Shown: positions 45,492 to 56,822, numbered from the stretch's first letter. The stretch is 64,000 nt of DNA from Arthrobacter sp. B2a2-09 (GCF_027587375.1 NZ_JAMXIC010000004.1:71299-135298); one strand, 5' to 3'. The notes: generated from the sequence alone by a model not told the origin. Translations and numbers: made by a program.

Positions 45492-46262
45492 TCAGGGGCG
45501 GGGGCCGATGTCCCAGCTGATGTGTTTGCGTACGTCGGTGAGGTTCATCGATTCGGCGAGGAACAGATCGTCCAGCATGTATTCGTCTACCCCCAGGATC
45601 CGCATCCAATGCCCCCGACCGGTGGTATCGCCGTCGAGCGATTGGCTGGAAACGCACACGCCCGTTCCCGAGTCCACCCGCAAGAGCGTCCGTCCGGGAA
45701 AACAAAGCGGCGTTGCGGCATCAGACGCCACGTAACTGTGTCCCGGCGTCGCTATGGTTTCAAGGGCCGGCCGGCCCTCGTGATCCACTTCCCGAATGGC
45801 GCCGAACGACACCCGGTTGGACTCGGGAAACTCCATCGGCACCGGCGCATTGCCGGCGAGCTCCACAGGATCGAGGGCTGCCGCGAGCCGACCGTTCCCG
45901 AAGGACGGTTCACCGTACGCAGCCTCGGGACGCCGGCGGACCAAGCCGGCGGAGTCGTAAACGGGGGTCACCAAGTGGGCCGGCAACAGCCAGGACTTAC
46001 GCTTGGAACCGAGGTAAAGCCCGTCGCGGGAGTCGTTGATGCCCGTGGTGCTATGCAGCAACGCGCCTTCCATGGTTTCGAGCCGAAGCGCCCCCGGCCG
46101 ACGCAGCCAGGCGCGCACTGTGGCTCCCGTGTTGCCCGGCCGGTCCAGGTACTCGAACCTCAGGCTGGTCCATTTCCACGGGGAGGAACGGCAGAGGTTT
46201 CGGAAGGTGGAGGACATGTCAGCGTCCGGATTGCCTTGGATTTCTGCACTGTAGCGCCCCAT
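45492..46262 (-). CDS. Hypothetical protein of unknown family
   Basis: I do not recognise this roughly 256-residue soluble protein. It has no signal peptide or membrane helix. The middle section (WLLPAHLVTPVYDSAGLVRRRPEA) and the beta-rich C-terminal half (TLLRVDSGTGVCVSSQSLDG, RILGVDEYMLDDLFL) suggest a beta-sheet domain, possibly related to LolA-like folds, but this is weak. ATG 46262 is preferred over GTG 46268 because TAGACT ends exactly 6 nt before the ATG, the leaderless pattern. Its TGA is immediately followed by GACGCTCGCTCACC, a unit of the array. Confidence 0.6.
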   Translation of the reverse strand: MGRYSAEIQGNPDADMSSTFRNLCRSSPWKWTSLRFEYLDRPGNTGATVRAWLRRPGALRLETMEGALLHSTTGINDSRDGLYLGSKRKSWLLPAHLVTPVYDSAGLVRRRPEAAYGEPSFGNGRLAAALDPVELAGNAPVPMEFPESNRVSFGAIREVDHEGRPALETIATPGHSYVASDAATPLCFPGRTLLRVDSGTGVCVSSQSLDGDTTGRGHWMRILGVDEYMLDDLFLAESMNLTDVRKHISWDIGPRP

Positions 46263-46321
46263 ATCCACAGTCTAAGCGTGCGTGACCGGCGCAGGTTTGA
46301 GAAAACCGATAGCATCCGAGA

Positions 46322-46903
46322 GTGATCCGACGACTCGGCGAATTGTGGGGGACCAGTTTCCCGGCCTTCTGGTTGCTGCTCGCAGCCTGTGTGTACTTTG
46401 CGATTATGGCTGCCCGCCTCACGGTCATTGACGTCCGCCACCACCTGTTGCCCAACCGGATCGTGTTCCCGTCCTATGCGATCGCCGGTGTATTGCTGCT
46501 CGGCGCGGCGATGGCTGTCACCCTGGCCGGGGGAGCGGCAACGAACCTCAGCGGCGGAGCAGCGGGGAACACGCCCGACGGCGGTGCCTCCTTCCTCGGG
46601 GTGCCCGCCTTGGGAATCGTGGCCGGGGGAGCCGTGCTGTGGGTGTTCTACTTCATCCTGCGATTGGTGTACCCGCCCGGGATGGGCTTCGGAGACGTCA
46701 AATTGGCTGGTGTCCTCGGCCTCTACCTTGGCTATCTGGGTTGGGCGCATGTTTTCGCCGGAACGTTTGCTGCGTTCCTCTTCGGCGGGCTGTGGAGCCT
46801 TGGGGTCCTGGCTGCCCGGCGGGGAACCCTGAAATCATCGATACCATTCGGGCCGTTCATGCTCGCCGGTGCCGCTGCGGCGATGCTTGCCCTGCCCGCG
46901 TGA
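46322..46903 (+). CDS. A24-family prepilin peptidase-like protein
   Basis: This 193-residue membrane aspartic peptidase has the two catalytic aspartates in LTVIDVRHHLLPN (Asp37) and GMGFGDVKLAG (Asp125). The N-terminal methyltransferase domain of full PilD is absent, as in archaeal or Tad-type peptidases. It would process type IV or Tad pilin leaders, but no pilin genes are in the window. GTG 46322 has a TAGCAT box 6 nt upstream, so it is probably leaderless and divergent from the hypothetical gene. Confidence 0.88.
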   Translation: MIRRLGELWGTSFPAFWLLLAACVYFAIMAARLTVIDVRHHLLPNRIVFPSYAIAGVLLLGAAMAVTLAGGAATNLSGGAAGNTPDGGASFLGVPALGIVAGGAVLWVFYFILRLVYPPGMGFGDVKLAGVLGLYLGYLGWAHVFAGTFAAFLFGGLWSLGVLAARRGTLKSSIPFGPFMLAGAAAAMLALPA

Positions 46904-47067
46904 GGAGAGCCGTGAGCAAGCGGCGCGTGAGACGACCGCCTGAGCAGGCTTGCCCGCTGTCATTCGGGCATCGCCGGTGGGATACTCGCCCTACTGGCGG
47001 ATCCGATCCGGAAGCGGAGGCAGTGCTCTTGTTGGTAATGACTGTTTCAACGAAAGCGGGCTAGGCA

Positions 47068-47541
47068 GTGGCGGTCCCGGAATTCATCCTGCAAATCCGC
47101 GAGAAGATCGGCAACGACCCGCTGTGGCTACCCGGCGTACGTGGCGTGGTCCTGGACGACGAGAACCGGGTTTTGCTGTGCCAACGGGCCGACAATGGCC
47201 GTTGGACCTTGATCACCGGAATGCTGGAACCCGGGGAGCACCCGGCCCCCGGTTTGATTCGCGAGATCTTCGAGGAGACTGCCGTGGTGGCCGAAACCGA
47301 GCGGATCCTGGCCGTGGGCGTGATCGGCCCGGTCATTTATCCCAACGGAGACGTCTGCGACTTCCTGGATATTGCCTTCAAATGCCGCTATGTCTCGGGG
47401 GAGGCCCGCGTCAACGACGACGAATCAATCGCCGTCGGCTGGTTTGCCCTCGACGAGCTGCCTGATATCAGTGCCGGCCACCGCGAAACCATCCGGCTTG
47501 CGCTGGAGCCGGGCTCCGCCGTCGCGTATCAGCGCGATTGA
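47068..47541 (+). CDS. Nudix hydrolase
   Basis: This 157-residue Nudix protein carries the metal-binding box beginning at Gly in GMLEPGEHPAPG and ending REIFEETAV. Ala replaces the usual final Gly, while all catalytic Glu residues are kept. Such enzymes hydrolyse nucleoside diphosphates linked to another moiety. The start GTG 47068 lacks a clear ribosome site. It ends by overlapping the convergent 66-residue membrane protein by 13 bp. The upstream 46904-47067 holds no convincing gene. Confidence 0.9.
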   Translation: MAVPEFILQIREKIGNDPLWLPGVRGVVLDDENRVLLCQRADNGRWTLITGMLEPGEHPAPGLIREIFEETAVVAETERILAVGVIGPVIYPNGDVCDFLDIAFKCRYVSGEARVNDDESIAVGWFALDELPDISAGHRETIRLALEPGSAVAYQRD

Positions 47542-47729
47542 CGGGCTGCGAGGATCGCGCGGGCAGCGAAGAGGCAAGCGGCGGCCCCACAGACAATGGC
47601 TCCGACGATGGTCCACCATTCGCCCCGGGCGGAGGCTATGGAGACGGCCAGAAGGCCGAAAAGCACGGCCCCTAGTCCCCATCGAACGGCCGGGCTGATG
47701 TTCGCGGATTCTTCGGGCTCTGAACTCAT
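47529..47729 (-). CDS. Small two-span membrane protein
   Basis: This 66-residue protein has a short acidic N-terminus and two hydrophobic helices (about 14-31, WGLGAVLFGLLAVSIAS, and 38-57, IVGAIVCGAAACLFAA). No family is recognised. ATG 47729 has TAGGCT ending 7 nt upstream on the minus strand, which supports a real leaderless gene. It overlaps the Nudix gene tail to tail by 13 bp. Confidence 0.6.
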   Translation of the reverse strand: MSSEPEESANISPAVRWGLGAVLFGLLAVSIASARGEWWTIVGAIVCGAAACLFAARAILAARQSR

Positions 47730-47771
47730 GGGTTCCAGCCTAAGCCAGACGCCGCGGGGACGGACAACACA

Positions 47772-47805
47772 GGGGCGCCGCAACCCCCAAAGATTGCGGC
47801 GCCCC
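47772..47805 (-). terminator. Hairpin downstream of the MFS gene
   Basis: A perfect 12-bp stem GGGGCGCCGCAA (47772-47783) with TTGCGGCGCCCC (47794-47805) has a 10-nt loop. It lies about 125 bp after the MFS stop codon, beyond the family C palindrome, and before the promoter of the small membrane protein. No U-run is present. Confidence 0.6.
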
Positions 47806-47848
47806 GGTTGGCCGGGCCAGCGGCCATGGAACCCGACGTCGGACCAAG

Positions 47849-47928
47849 GGACATGCCCAGCTTTGCATCCGGGCAGTGGGCATATTCCCCCTTATGTCCA
47901 CTGGTCCGGGCCAAGGCTGGGCATGTCC
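47849..47928. repeat. Long palindromic intergenic element, family C
   Basis: An 80-bp imperfect palindrome has outer arms GGACATGCCCAGC (47849-47861) and GCTGGGCATGTCC (47916-47928), with inner matches CAGTGG/CCACTG and CATA/TATG. It ends 2 bp from the MFS stop codon. It resembles families A and B in size and in position at a gene 3' end, but not in sequence. Confidence 0.88.
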
Positions 47929-47929
47929 T

Positions 47930-50285
<2,356 letters not shown>

Positions 50286-50301
<16 letters not shown>

Positions 50302-50337
50302 AAAGTAAAGTTTTGCACTTTTTATCTAAGAGTGCAA
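50286..50337 (-). promoter_or_regulatory. tetR-MFS promoter with TTGCACT operator half-sites
   Basis: TTGCACT occurs at 50286-50292 and 50313-50319 and inverted (AGTGCAA) at 50331-50337. The last two form a 25-bp dyad with an 11-bp spacer. They cover the -35 and -10 region of tetR, and the first lies at its start codon. The AT-rich character is exceptional for this window. Confidence 0.7.
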
Positions 50338-50361
50338 GAAGGCTCTGTGGGCGGAAACGAC

Positions 50362-50405
50362 GACGGCGGCCGGCACCTTCCGTGGGAAAGGTGCCGGCCG
50401 CCGTC
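50362..50405. terminator. Terminator after fumC
   Basis: A perfect 18-bp stem (50362-50379 with 50388-50405, GACGGCGGCCGGCACCTT) has an 8-nt loop, about 28 bp after the fumC stop on the minus strand. It also insulates the tetR promoter. Confidence 0.8.
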
Positions 50406-50432
50406 GGGCTGGCCAGTTGGACTAGCGGGAGG

Positions 50433-51869
50433 CTAGGCCTTGTGGGCCGGGCGGGTCATGGTGGTGACGTCGAGAGCCTTGTCGAGCTGCTCTTCGGTCA
50501 ATTCGCCGCGCTCAAGGTAACCAAGGGAGATCACGGCTTCGCGGATGGTCAAACCCTCGGCAACGGCCTTCTTGGCGATCTTTGCCGCTGCTTCGTAACC
50601 GATGAACTTGTTCAGCGGGGTCACGATAGACGGGGAAGCCTCGGCGAGGAAGCGGGCGCGCTCCACGTTGGCCGTGATGCCGTCGATCATCTTGTCGGCC
50701 ATGACGCGGCTGGTGTTGGCCAGGAGGCGGATGGATTCGAGCAGGTTGGCGGCCATCACGGGGATGCCGACATTGAGCTCGAAGGCGCCGTTGGTACCGG
50801 ACCAGGCGATGGCGGTGTCGTTGCCGATGACCTGGGCGCAGACCATGATCGAGGCTTCGCAGATGACCGGGTTGACCTTGCCCGGCATGATCGACGAGCC
50901 AGGCTGGAGGTCCGGGATGGAGATTTCGCCAAGTCCCGTGTTGGGGCCGGAGCCCATCCAGCGGAGGTCGTTGTTGATCTTCATGAACGAGATCGCGATG
51001 TTTCGCAGCTGGCTGGAGCCCTCGATGAGGCCGTCGCGGTTGGCCTGCGCTTCGAAGTGGTCGCGCGCCTCGGTCAGCGGCAGGCCGGTGTCGGCTGCGA
51101 GGAGCTCGATGACGCGCTCCGGGAAGCCTTCCGGGGTGTTGATTCCGGTGCCGACGGCGGTGCCGCCCAGGGGGACCTCGGCAACGCGGGGGAGGGCGGC
51201 GTTGATGCGCTCGATGCCGTAACGGACCTGCGCGGCGTAGCCGCCGAATTCCTGGCCCAACGTCACCGGAGTGGCGTCCATGAGGTGGGTGCGGCCGGAC
51301 TTGACGACGTCCTTGAACTCCACGGCCTTGCGGTCCAGGGAAGCAGCCAGGTAGTCGAGGGCCGGGATCAGGTCGTTGATCAGGGCCGACGTCGCGGCGA
51401 CGTGAACGGACGTCGGGAAGACATCGTTGGAGGACTGGGAAGCGTTGACGTGGTCGTTCGGGTGGACAACTTTGTCGCTCCCGGCGGCCGCGAGGGCACG
51501 AGTCGCCAGCTCAGCGATGACCTCGTTGGTGTTCATGTTGGAGGACGTACCCGAACCGGTCTGGAAGACGTCGATGGGGAAATCGCCGTCGTACTTTCCG
51601 GCGGCAACCTCATCGGCAGCGCTGGCGATCGCCTCGGCGAGCTCGCCGTCGAGCACTCCCAGTTCAGCGTTCGCCAGGGCCGCAGCCTTCTTGACGCGGG
51701 CAAGGGCCTCGATGTGTGCGCGCTCAAGCGTCTTGCCGGAGATCGGGAAGTTCTCCACGGCGCGCTGCGTCTGGGCGCGGTACAGGGCGTTCACGGGAAC
51801 GCGAACTTCGCCCATCGTGTCATGTTCAATACGGAACTCGGCCGTGTTGGATTCTTGAGTGGAAGTCAT
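50433..51869 (-). CDS. fumC: Class II fumarate hydratase
   Basis: This 478-residue TCA-cycle enzyme interconverts fumarate and malate without an iron-sulfur cluster. The superfamily signature [12 protein letters not shown], the active-site [15 protein letters not shown] and the N-terminal [14 protein letters not shown] are intact. It is the only fumarase in the window. The downstream order (carbonic anhydrase, DUF4245, glpX) is close to mycobacteria, where fum and glpX are neighbours. Confidence 0.96.
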   Translation of the reverse strand: MTSTQESNTAEFRIEHDTMGEVRVPVNALYRAQTQRAVENFPISGKTLERAHIEALARVKKAAALANAELGVLDGELAEAIASAADEVAAGKYDGDFPIDVFQTGSGTSSNMNTNEVIAELATRALAAAGSDKVVHPNDHVNASQSSNDVFPTSVHVAATSALINDLIPALDYLAASLDRKAVEFKDVVKSGRTHLMDATPVTLGQEFGGYAAQVRYGIERINAALPRVAEVPLGGTAVGTGINTPEGFPERVIELLAADTGLPLTEARDHFEAQANRDGLIEGSSQLRNIAISFMKINNDLRWMGSGPNTGLGEISIPDLQPGSSIMPGKVNPVICEASIMVCAQVIGNDTAIAWSGTNGAFELNVGIPVMAANLLESIRLLANTSRVMADKMIDGITANVERARFLAEASPSIVTPLNKFIGYEAAAKIAKKAVAEGLTIREAVISLGYLERGELTEEQLDKALDVTTMTRPAHKA

Positions 51870-51967
51870 GGGGCTAGCTTATGGCGAGCAGCCGCTTGAC
51901 CGAAAACCGGAGGTGCAAAGCTACGGCCGCTGGTTACCGCCCCTTAGCGGGCGGCCCGGCGTCGGGT

Positions 51968-52582
51968 TTAGAGCTTGCCGATCCCGGAAACCAGCGCCGC
52001 GCGGCCTTCGTCCAGTTTGTAGGAAAGCCCGACGACGGCGGCCCGGCCGTCGTCGATCGCGTCGGAAATCACACGGGAACTGTCTGCAAGGCGACGGGCC
52101 GTCTGCTTGACGTGCTCCACCACCATCTCGTTGACGTCCGTCTGCTCGTTGCGCATTGCCGTGAGGACGGAAGGCGTGATGCGTTCCACGAGTGAACGGA
52201 TGAAGCCTGCTGGCATTTCGCCGGTCTCGACTGCGTTCTTGGTCGCGGTCACGGCGCCGCAGCTGTCGTGGCCGAGGATCACGATGAGCGGAACATGCAA
52301 TTGGGAGATGCTGTATTCAAGGGAACCGAGGACGGCGTCGTCGATCACTTGACCGGCGGTCCGGACCACGAAAGCATCGCCCAGTCCGAGGTCGAAGATG
52401 ATCTCGGCGGCCAGGCGGGAATCCGAGCAGCCGAAAATCACTGCGAATGGGTGCTGGTCCTCGAGCAGGGAATGCCGGCGGGAAGCGTCCTGGTTGGGGT
52501 GCAAGGACTCCCCGGCGACAAAGCGTTCGTTTCCTTCGCGCAAACGGCGCCAGGCAAGTGCAGGAGTCAGGTAGGTAGCCAC
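51968..52582 (-). CDS. Beta-carbonic anhydrase
   Basis: This 204-residue zinc enzyme hydrates CO2. Ligands Cys52 (GCSDSR, with Asp54 and Arg56), His105 and Cys108 (GHDSCGA) are in place. GTG 52582 has TAAAGT ending 6 nt upstream and no ribosome site, so it is likely leaderless; that box overlaps the stop codon of the DUF4245 gene upstream. It may supply bicarbonate for anaplerotic carboxylation. Confidence 0.93.
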   Translation of the reverse strand: MATYLTPALAWRRLREGNERFVAGESLHPNQDASRRHSLLEDQHPFAVIFGCSDSRLAAEIIFDLGLGDAFVVRTAGQVIDDAVLGSLEYSISQLHVPLIVILGHDSCGAVTATKNAVETGEMPAGFIRSLVERITPSVLTAMRNEQTDVNEMVVEHVKQTARRLADSSRVISDAIDDGRAAVVGLSYKLDEGRAALVSGIGKL

Positions 52583-52591
52583 GGCGCTACT

Positions 52592-53311
52592 TTACGGCTT
52601 TGAGGTGGCAGGCTGCGAAACTGTGTCGCCCGGCTTCGTGCTCACGTCCGCGGAAGCGGCCGGAGCTGAGTCCATTGATTTCACCACGGCTGCGGCCAGT
52701 GTGGAGAACTCGTCCAGTCCTGCACTGCCGCTCAGGATGATCGTGGTTCCGCGGTAGTTCAGGACCATGCTGCGGTTGCCCTTGGCCGTGTCATGGAGCT
52801 CCCAGTCGTGGCCGCCGGCGCTGCGCGTGCCGGTAATCGGAGCGCTGCCGGTCTGCTGGAAAATCCAGGTTGGATTGGCCTTGCGGGTCTGGACAATTCC
52901 GATGAACATCTGCTTGGGAGTGACGTAGCCGACCTCCCACGTGGGCACGCCATCGCCGGTCCCGGAGTTCCAACGGGCGTAGTTCGGACTAAATGTGTCG
53001 CCGGTATCCGGCGCCACGGGTGTGAAACCCGCCACATCTTTCGCGTTGGCTGCGGTTGCGGCCACATCGACGTTGGGCCGGTAGCCGCTGCTCTTTGGTG
53101 CCGGGTTCATGAGCACGATCGGCAGGAATGCCAACACACAGAGGAGCAACGCGATGAGCATGCCAATCACCGACGCGTTGGCGCGTTTGGCTGCTTTCGC
53201 CGCGATAACGGGCTTGACCGCCGCTTGGCCGGACTCTTGGTTGCCAGTTGCGTCGGTAGTGGCGTTGTCCGATGGGACAGCGGCAATTGCTTTGTCTTGC
53301 GTTTCACTCAC
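52592..53311 (-). CDS. DUF4245 membrane-anchored protein
   Basis: This 239-residue protein has a cytoplasmic N-terminus, one helix (about 47-67, ASVIGMLIALLLCVLAFLPIV) and an extracytoplasmic domain with GYRPNVDVAATAANAKDVAGF and WEVGYVTPKQMFIGIVQT. This matches DUF4245, found next to glpX in actinobacteria (recalled: Rv1100). The function is unknown. A 189-bp region separates it from the divergent glpX. Confidence 0.85.
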   Translation of the reverse strand: MSETQDKAIAAVPSDNATTDATGNQESGQAAVKPVIAAKAAKRANASVIGMLIALLLCVLAFLPIVLMNPAPKSSGYRPNVDVAATAANAKDVAGFTPVAPDTGDTFSPNYARWNSGTGDGVPTWEVGYVTPKQMFIGIVQTRKANPTWIFQQTGSAPITGTRSAGGHDWELHDTAKGNRSMVLNYRGTTIILSGSAGLDEFSTLAAAVVKSMDSAPAASADVSTKPGDTVSQPATSKP

Positions 53312-53381
53312 GCTTCAATAGTCCCTTATCCCGGCGGCTAATACACATCGGGCCATCCGCGCAAGGGGCGTTCCGGGAGTT

Positions 53382-53420
53382 GGTCATCCCATGACCGTGG
53401 CGCTCCGCCCCGACTATGAT
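53382..53420 (+). promoter_or_regulatory. glpX promoter with possible operator
   Basis: A good -10 TATGAT (53415-53420) is preceded 17 bp upstream by a -35-like TGACCG. A dyad GGTCAT-CCC-ATGACC (53382-53396) overlaps that -35 and could bind a repressor. A leader of about 75 nt precedes the GTG. Confidence 0.55.
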
Positions 53421-53500
53421 CTGTTGTAGAGGAATCATTCAGGCTGCCAAGCGCAGCCATTCCTGGTCCCACGAATCGCGTCATCGAAGAAGAGGTTCAC

Positions 53501-54535
53501 GTGTCTCCAGCGCCAATGTCCCAGAAGTATTCCACGATTTCGCCGGCGCTCGCCGTCGGGACCGATGAGCCGGACCGCAACCTGGCCCTCGAACTTGTCC
53601 GCGTTACTGAAGCTGCCGCCATTGCCGGCGGTCACTGGGTTGGTTTCGGCGATAAGAACAAGGCAGACGGCGCCGCCGTTGACGCCATGCGCTCGTTCCT
53701 CCACACCGTCCATTTCAACGGCGTCGTTGTCATTGGCGAGGGTGAAAAGGACGAAGCCCCCATGCTCTTCAATGGAGAGCACGTCGGTGACGGCACCGGA
53801 CCGGAGTGCGACGTCGCCGTCGACCCTATCGATGGAACCCGCCTTACTGCCTTGGGCATCAACAACGCCCTCGCCGTGCTGGCCGTGGCCGAACGCGGAA
53901 CCATGTTCGATCCTTCCGCCGTGTTCTATATGGAGAAGCTCGTCACGGGTCCCGAAGCCGCTGACATGGTGGACCTGCGTCTGCCGGTGAAGCAGAACCT
54001 GCACCTGATCGCCAAGGCCAAGGGCGTCAAGGTCAACCAGCTCAACGTCATGATCCTGGACCGCGACCGCCACCGCCCGCTGGTGGAGGAAATCCGCGAA
54101 GCCGGTGCCCGCACCAAGTTCATCATGGATGGCGACGTTGCAGGCGCCATTGCCGCCGCACGTTCCGGTACCGGCGTCGACGCCCTGATGGGCATCGGCG
54201 GCACCCCGGAAGGCATCGTTGCCGCGTGTGCCATCAAGTCCCTCGGCGGTGTCATCCAGGGTCGCCTGTGGCCCACGAGCGACGACGAGAAGCAAAAGGC
54301 CATCGACGCCGGACACGACCTCGAGCGCGTCCTCTCCACGAACGACCTCGTCACGAGCGATAACTGCTACTTCGCGGCTACCGGCATCACCGACGGCGAC
54401 CTCCTCAAGGGTGTGCGCTATTCCAAGGACAAGGTCCTGACCCAGTCCATCGTGATGCGCTCCAAGTCCGGAACCATCCGCTTCGTCGACGGCGAGCACC
54501 AGGCCAGCAAGTGGGAAGGTTACGCCCGCAAGTAG
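53501..54535 (+). CDS. glpX: Class II fructose-1,6-bisphosphatase
   Basis: This 344-residue GlpX-type enzyme performs the gluconeogenic FBPase step. GEGEKDEAPMLFNGEHVG and DVAVDPIDGTRLTA carry the metal-binding acids, and GIGGTPEGIVAACAIK is a family motif. The GTG at 53501 lies 8 nt after AGAGG; ATG 53516 is an alternative. GlpX is the essential FBPase in many actinobacteria. A family A palindrome lies between its stop and the convergent femX-like gene. Confidence 0.95.
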   Translation: MSPAPMSQKYSTISPALAVGTDEPDRNLALELVRVTEAAAIAGGHWVGFGDKNKADGAAVDAMRSFLHTVHFNGVVVIGEGEKDEAPMLFNGEHVGDGTGPECDVAVDPIDGTRLTALGINNALAVLAVAERGTMFDPSAVFYMEKLVTGPEAADMVDLRLPVKQNLHLIAKAKGVKVNQLNVMILDRDRHRPLVEEIREAGARTKFIMDGDVAGAIAAARSGTGVDALMGIGGTPEGIVAACAIKSLGGVIQGRLWPTSDDEKQKAIDAGHDLERVLSTNDLVTSDNCYFAATGITDGDLLKGVRYSKDKVLTQSIVMRSKSGTIRFVDGEHQASKWEGYARK

Positions 54536-54547
54536 GACGCGCCCTCC

Positions 54548-54612
54548 CGCGCGAACTGGCAGCAAATGCCCTCTCAATCGAATTTTGAGGGCATTTGCTG
54601 CCAGTTCGCGCG
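54548..54612. repeat. Long palindromic intergenic element, family A, copy 2
   Basis: Perfect 26-bp arms (54548-54573 and 54587-54612, CGCGCGAACTGGCAGCAAAT...) enclose a 13-nt centre. The element at 2318-2382 shares GCGCGAACTGGC and CTGCCAGTTCGCGC. It lies between the convergent glpX and femX-like genes and could end both transcripts. Confidence 0.92.
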
Positions 54613-54631
54613 AGTGCTGCGAAAGGAAACG

Positions 54632-55567
54632 TCAGCGGAGCTTTTCGCGCAGCTTCCGGGCCACTTGGTAGGCCCCGTAGCGAAGCTTGTTGACGGGAAG
54701 GTCCCACGTACCCGGGTAGGCGATTTCGCGCCCGCCGAAGGACTTCTTGAAGGCAGTGAATCCGGCCCACTTGTGGTCAGGCTCGTCCTCCGGGGCCACA
54801 CCCCACAGGTCGACGTGCTTGAGTCCCTTGTCCTTGGCATCCGCCATGAGCGTCACGAGCAACGGAATGCCCGCGCTGAGCTTGCGGTGCGTGTCATCGA
54901 GCGCCGCGTGGGCGTAGGTGCGCGTGTCGGCGGAGTCGTACGCCAGGGCGGCCGCAATGGGCTCGCCTTCGAGTTCGGCGATGAACAGGGTGCCGGCACC
55001 CGCTGGCATGAGGGAGCGTGCCACCGAGCTCAGGTAGTCGTCGCTCTGGGGCTTGAAGCCGTTGCGTGCGGCGGTCATGTGCAGGAAGTTGAGAAGCACG
55101 GAGATCTCTTCAGGATCCTGCGAGGACCGGAAGGTGACACCCTTCTTGTGGATGTTGCGGTACAGGTTCCGGTTGGTGGGTTTCATGCCCGCAAGGACGT
55201 CCTTGAAGTCGCCGTCCAGATCCACAATCCAGCTCAATTCCGGCTGCTGGTTGGATGGCGCCGGCTGCAGGCCGCGTTCCCGCAGTATCGCCCCGGCGTC
55301 GGCGGCTTCGAACCCGGCGGTGACCGGTTCCATCCGGACAAAGACCGCACGGCTGCGGTGCGCGATCGCCGCGAGTGCGGCTACGGCTTCGTCGAAGGCC
55401 TCCAACGAATCGGCCACGGGCCCGTAGGGTGCATAGATGACCTTGCCCGCGGGGTTCTTTTCCTCCACCGCGAGGAAACGCCACCCCGGGCCGGACTCCT
55501 CGTGCACGGTTCGGCCGAGGGATCGCTGGAAGGACGCCCATGCGGGCGTCTGCAGGAAGTACTCCAC
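54632..55567 (-). CDS. FemABX-type peptidoglycan bridge aminoacyltransferase
   Basis: This 311-residue protein carries two GNAT-like folds of the Fem family. FLQTPAWASFQRSLG at the N-terminus, MKPTNRNLYRNIHKKGVTFR and HVDLWGVAPEDEPDHKWAGF near the end are typical of actinobacterial FemX-like enzymes that attach the first interpeptide amino acid to lipid II. GTG 55567 is chosen for the GGGGAA 7 nt upstream; it starts just 4 bp after manA ends. The amino acid used is unknown. Confidence 0.88.
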   Translation of the reverse strand: MEYFLQTPAWASFQRSLGRTVHEESGPGWRFLAVEEKNPAGKVIYAPYGPVADSLEAFDEAVAALAAIAHRSRAVFVRMEPVTAGFEAADAGAILRERGLQPAPSNQQPELSWIVDLDGDFKDVLAGMKPTNRNLYRNIHKKGVTFRSSQDPEEISVLLNFLHMTAARNGFKPQSDDYLSSVARSLMPAGAGTLFIAELEGEPIAAALAYDSADTRTYAHAALDDTHRKLSAGIPLLVTLMADAKDKGLKHVDLWGVAPEDEPDHKWAGFTAFKKSFGGREIAYPGTWDLPVNKLRYGAYQVARKLREKLR

Positions 55568-55571
55568 CGTT

Positions 55572-56822
55572 TTAGTTCCCCAAGCCCGTTGTGACGGCAA
55601 AGGCAACGCTGGTTCCCGTTGCGCCGGCAACCGGGTGCACCATCACGGGCTCTTCGGATGCCGGGATGAACGCACTCCCGCCGCGCTCCACGGCGAGCTC
55701 GCTCTTGGGGGAGTCGAGCACGACGGAACCCGAAACCACGACGACGACGGCGGGACCGGCCTGCGCCATCGGCACCGGTTCCGCTCCGGGAGCCAACTCG
55801 ATGCGCTGGAGCTGGAATTCCCGGAACGGCGGCACATACAGATCCTGGCCATATCCGGAGGTCCTCGACTCGATGCGCGGTACGCCGAGGGAGGCGAATT
55901 CGATGGTCTTCAGGAGTTCGGGGACATCGATGTGCTTGGGGGTGAGGCCGCCACGGAGCACGTTGTCCGAAGCCGCCATCACCTCCACACCGAGGCCTTT
56001 CAAGTAGGCGTGGACGTTTCCGCCCGGCAGGTACACCGATTCGCCCGGGGACAGGAAGACAAGATTCAAGAGCAGGGAAATCAGGACCCCGGGATCGCCC
56101 GGGAACTCATTGTTGATGTCCACCAATGTGGAGAGTTCCGCGGCGTGCTGACCCATCGGCGCGCCCGATTTCAGGATGGAAACCACCTGATCGGTGGCTG
56201 CGGAGACGGCATCCCCGCCGGTAATCAGCCGGGTGAACGCAGCTTTGAGTGCCGAGGGCTCGTCGGACCCGGCGAGGTCCGCGATGACTCCGGCGATGAC
56301 GCCCGGAACGTCGACGGCGGCAAGGTCCAGGAGGGTCGCCAGGTGCTCGAAGACACGCTGCGAATCGGCGGCTGGACGGAAACCGCAGAGGGCATGAAAC
56401 GGCGTCAGCGCGAAGATCATCTCCGGCTTGTGGTTGTCGTCGCGATAGTTGCGCTCGGGTGCGTCCGCTGCCATACCTGCGGCATTTTCCTTCGCGAAGC
56501 CGTCCCGGGCCTGCTGCAGGCGAGGGTGGACCTGCAAGGACAGCGGCTTGTCCGCTGCAAGGAGCTTGGTGAGGAACGGCAAGCGGGGACCGAATTCGGC
56601 CAGGCTCGTTTCACCTAGGAAGTGCACGGGATCCACGCTGATCAGGGTGTCCAAGGCGACGGAAGACCCATCCGGACGGGTGGCCACGGACGGCGAGTCC
56701 GGGTGCGCGCCGATCCACAACTCCGCCTCCGGACCGCCCGAGGCGGGCCTTCCCAGCAGAGCGGCGATCGCCGTCGTCGATCCCCATGCATAGGGGCGGA
56801 GAACATTCTCAAGCTGGTACAC
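55572..56822 (-). CDS. manA: Mannose-6-phosphate isomerase, class I
   Basis: This 416-residue zinc enzyme interconverts fructose 6-phosphate and mannose 6-phosphate, feeding mannosylated cell-wall glycans. The zinc-site motifs QVHP, the stretch GESVYLPGGNVHAYLKG and MAASDNVLRGGLTPKHID are intact. The start is GTG 56822. The femX-like gene begins 4 bp after it, so the two are probably one transcript. Neighbouring gtrA, whiB and a giant glycosyltransferase suggest an envelope-biogenesis region. Confidence 0.94.
   Translation of the reverse strand: MYQLENVLRPYAWGSTTAIAALLGRPASGGPEAELWIGAHPDSPSVATRPDGSSVALDTLISVDPVHFLGETSLAEFGPRLPFLTKLLAADKPLSLQVHPRLQQARDGFAKENAAGMAADAPERNYRDDNHKPEMIFALTPFHALCGFRPAADSQRVFEHLATLLDLAAVDVPGVIAGVIADLAGSDEPSALKAAFTRLITGGDAVSAATDQVVSILKSGAPMGQHAAELSTLVDINNEFPGDPGVLISLLLNLVFLSPGESVYLPGGNVHAYLKGLGVEVMAASDNVLRGGLTPKHIDVPELLKTIEFASLGVPRIESRTSGYGQDLYVPPFREFQLQRIELAPGAEPVPMAQAGPAVVVVVSGSVVLDSPKSELAVERGGSAFIPASEEPVMVHPVAGATGTSVAFAVTTGLGN

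Noticed and set aside
46912..47064. 50-codon ORF (GTG start after GAGGAG) between the prepilin peptidase and Nudix genes
   Set aside because: Composition is arginine- and proline-rich without a hydrophobic core or recognisable motif, and the ribosome-like GAGGAG overlaps the preceding stop by chance; support is too thin.
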